48,969 nucleotides of DNA, taken from positions 1 through 48,969 of the forward strand of contig JACPCS010000067.1 in assembly GCA_016184455.1 (NCBI GenBank), given 5' to 3'. The notes beneath the pieces were generated by a model. That model ran no database searches and had not been told where the DNA came from. It saw only the letters and a program-made list of their open reading frames with translations. The translations under genes and the position numbers were made by a program. This document shows, piece by piece, positions 48,829-48,969 of this stretch (its first letter is position 1; each line of letters starts with the position of its first letter). Source of the DNA: Acidobacteriota bacterium (GTDB taxonomy: Bacteria > Acidobacteriota > Vicinamibacteria > Vicinamibacterales > UBA2999).

Positions 48829-48969
48829 ATGCGATTCACCCTTCTGAGTATCGCCACGCTGGCAGTGGCAGTGGCCGTGCCAGTGTCCGCGCACCACTCC
48901 CACGGTGCGTACCAAACGGAATTCCTCGATCTGGAAGGCAAGGTGACGGAGATTCACTTGATGAACCCG
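48829..48969 (+). CDS. DUF6152 family exported protein, 3' end beyond window
   Basis: ATG 48829 with GAGGAG upstream. The 47 visible residues give a signal peptide ending VSA, then HHSHGAYQTEFLDLEGKVTE and HLMNP, the start of a second DUF6152 protein. The predicted cleavage leaves HHSH at the mature N-terminus. It is cut by the window edge. Confidence 0.75.
   Translation, partial: MRFTLLSIATLAVAVAVPVSAHHSHGAYQTEFLDLEGKVTEIHLMNP

Noticed and set aside
1..48969. CRISPR arrays, tRNA and rRNA genes, intact transposase genes
   Set aside because: No regularly spaced repeats, no tRNA-like cloverleaf with TTCRANNC context and no transposase motifs were found by eye.

Overview
The window is about 49 kb of GC-rich, gene-dense bacterial chromosome. 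No rRNA, tRNA, CRISPR array or intact insertion sequence was seen. The gene families suggest a soil-type Acidobacteriota, possibly Vicinamibacteria; this is inferred from protein style only. Supporting families are DUF6152/DUF6644 pairs, a PD40/Omp85-like surface protein, arsenosugar-type glycosyltransferases, several ECF sigma factors and a baeRF-dodecin pair.

Region 1 (1-9.9 kb) is the most striking. A divergent locus has a fused two-domain arsenosugar-type glycosyltransferase, an ECF sigma factor and its zf-HC2 anti-sigma factor on the minus strand. On the plus strand are an NrsF-type anti-sigma membrane protein, a mercuric-reductase-like flavoprotein, a PqqD/radical-SAM/SPASM/ArsM-like methyltransferase fusion, a PiT transporter and a glutathione-reductase-like enzyme. 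Three promoters of the exact form GTAACC-N16-CGAA sit before the sigma gene, the glycosyltransferase and nrsF. The last two share one palindrome and fire in opposite directions. I read this as an ECF-controlled metalloid (probably arsenic) biotransformation locus with unusually compacted enzymes.

Region 2 (9.9-20.4 kb) holds redox and exported proteins, a second ECF sigma factor, a Crp-nrtS operon, a decayed ArsR/SRPBCC locus and a metal operon. The metal operon consists of a MerR regulator with a textbook long-spacer promoter, a membrane-anchored HMA protein, a CcdA-like membrane protein and a P1B ATPase with a YPC instead of CPC/SPC/TPC motif.

Region 3 (20-31 kb) is a patchwork of intact single genes (acyltransferase, YbaK, PIN toxin, CapA, methyltransferase, glutamate dehydrogenase) and gene remnants. 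The remnants are VapC, DUF433, UspA, a TIM-barrel tail, an M23-like N-terminus and a surface protein that has lost its peptidase domain. A 23-bp direct repeat brackets 23.0-28.1 kb.

Region 4 (31-44.4 kb) looks like a stress and energy island: OmpA-like protein, dodecin, baeRF protein, RpoD-like sigma factor, phosphoribosyltransferase, ornithine carbamoyltransferase, carbamate kinase, cyclic-2,3-diphosphoglycerate-synthetase-like GTPase, UspA, a Lon-type protease and Hsp20.

Region 5 (44.4-49 kb) carries a B12-binding radical SAM enzyme and then a DUF6152-DUF6644-DUF6644 block, an exported protein and a second DUF6152 gene cut by the window edge. Two copies of a roughly 145-bp intergenic repeat lie in this block.
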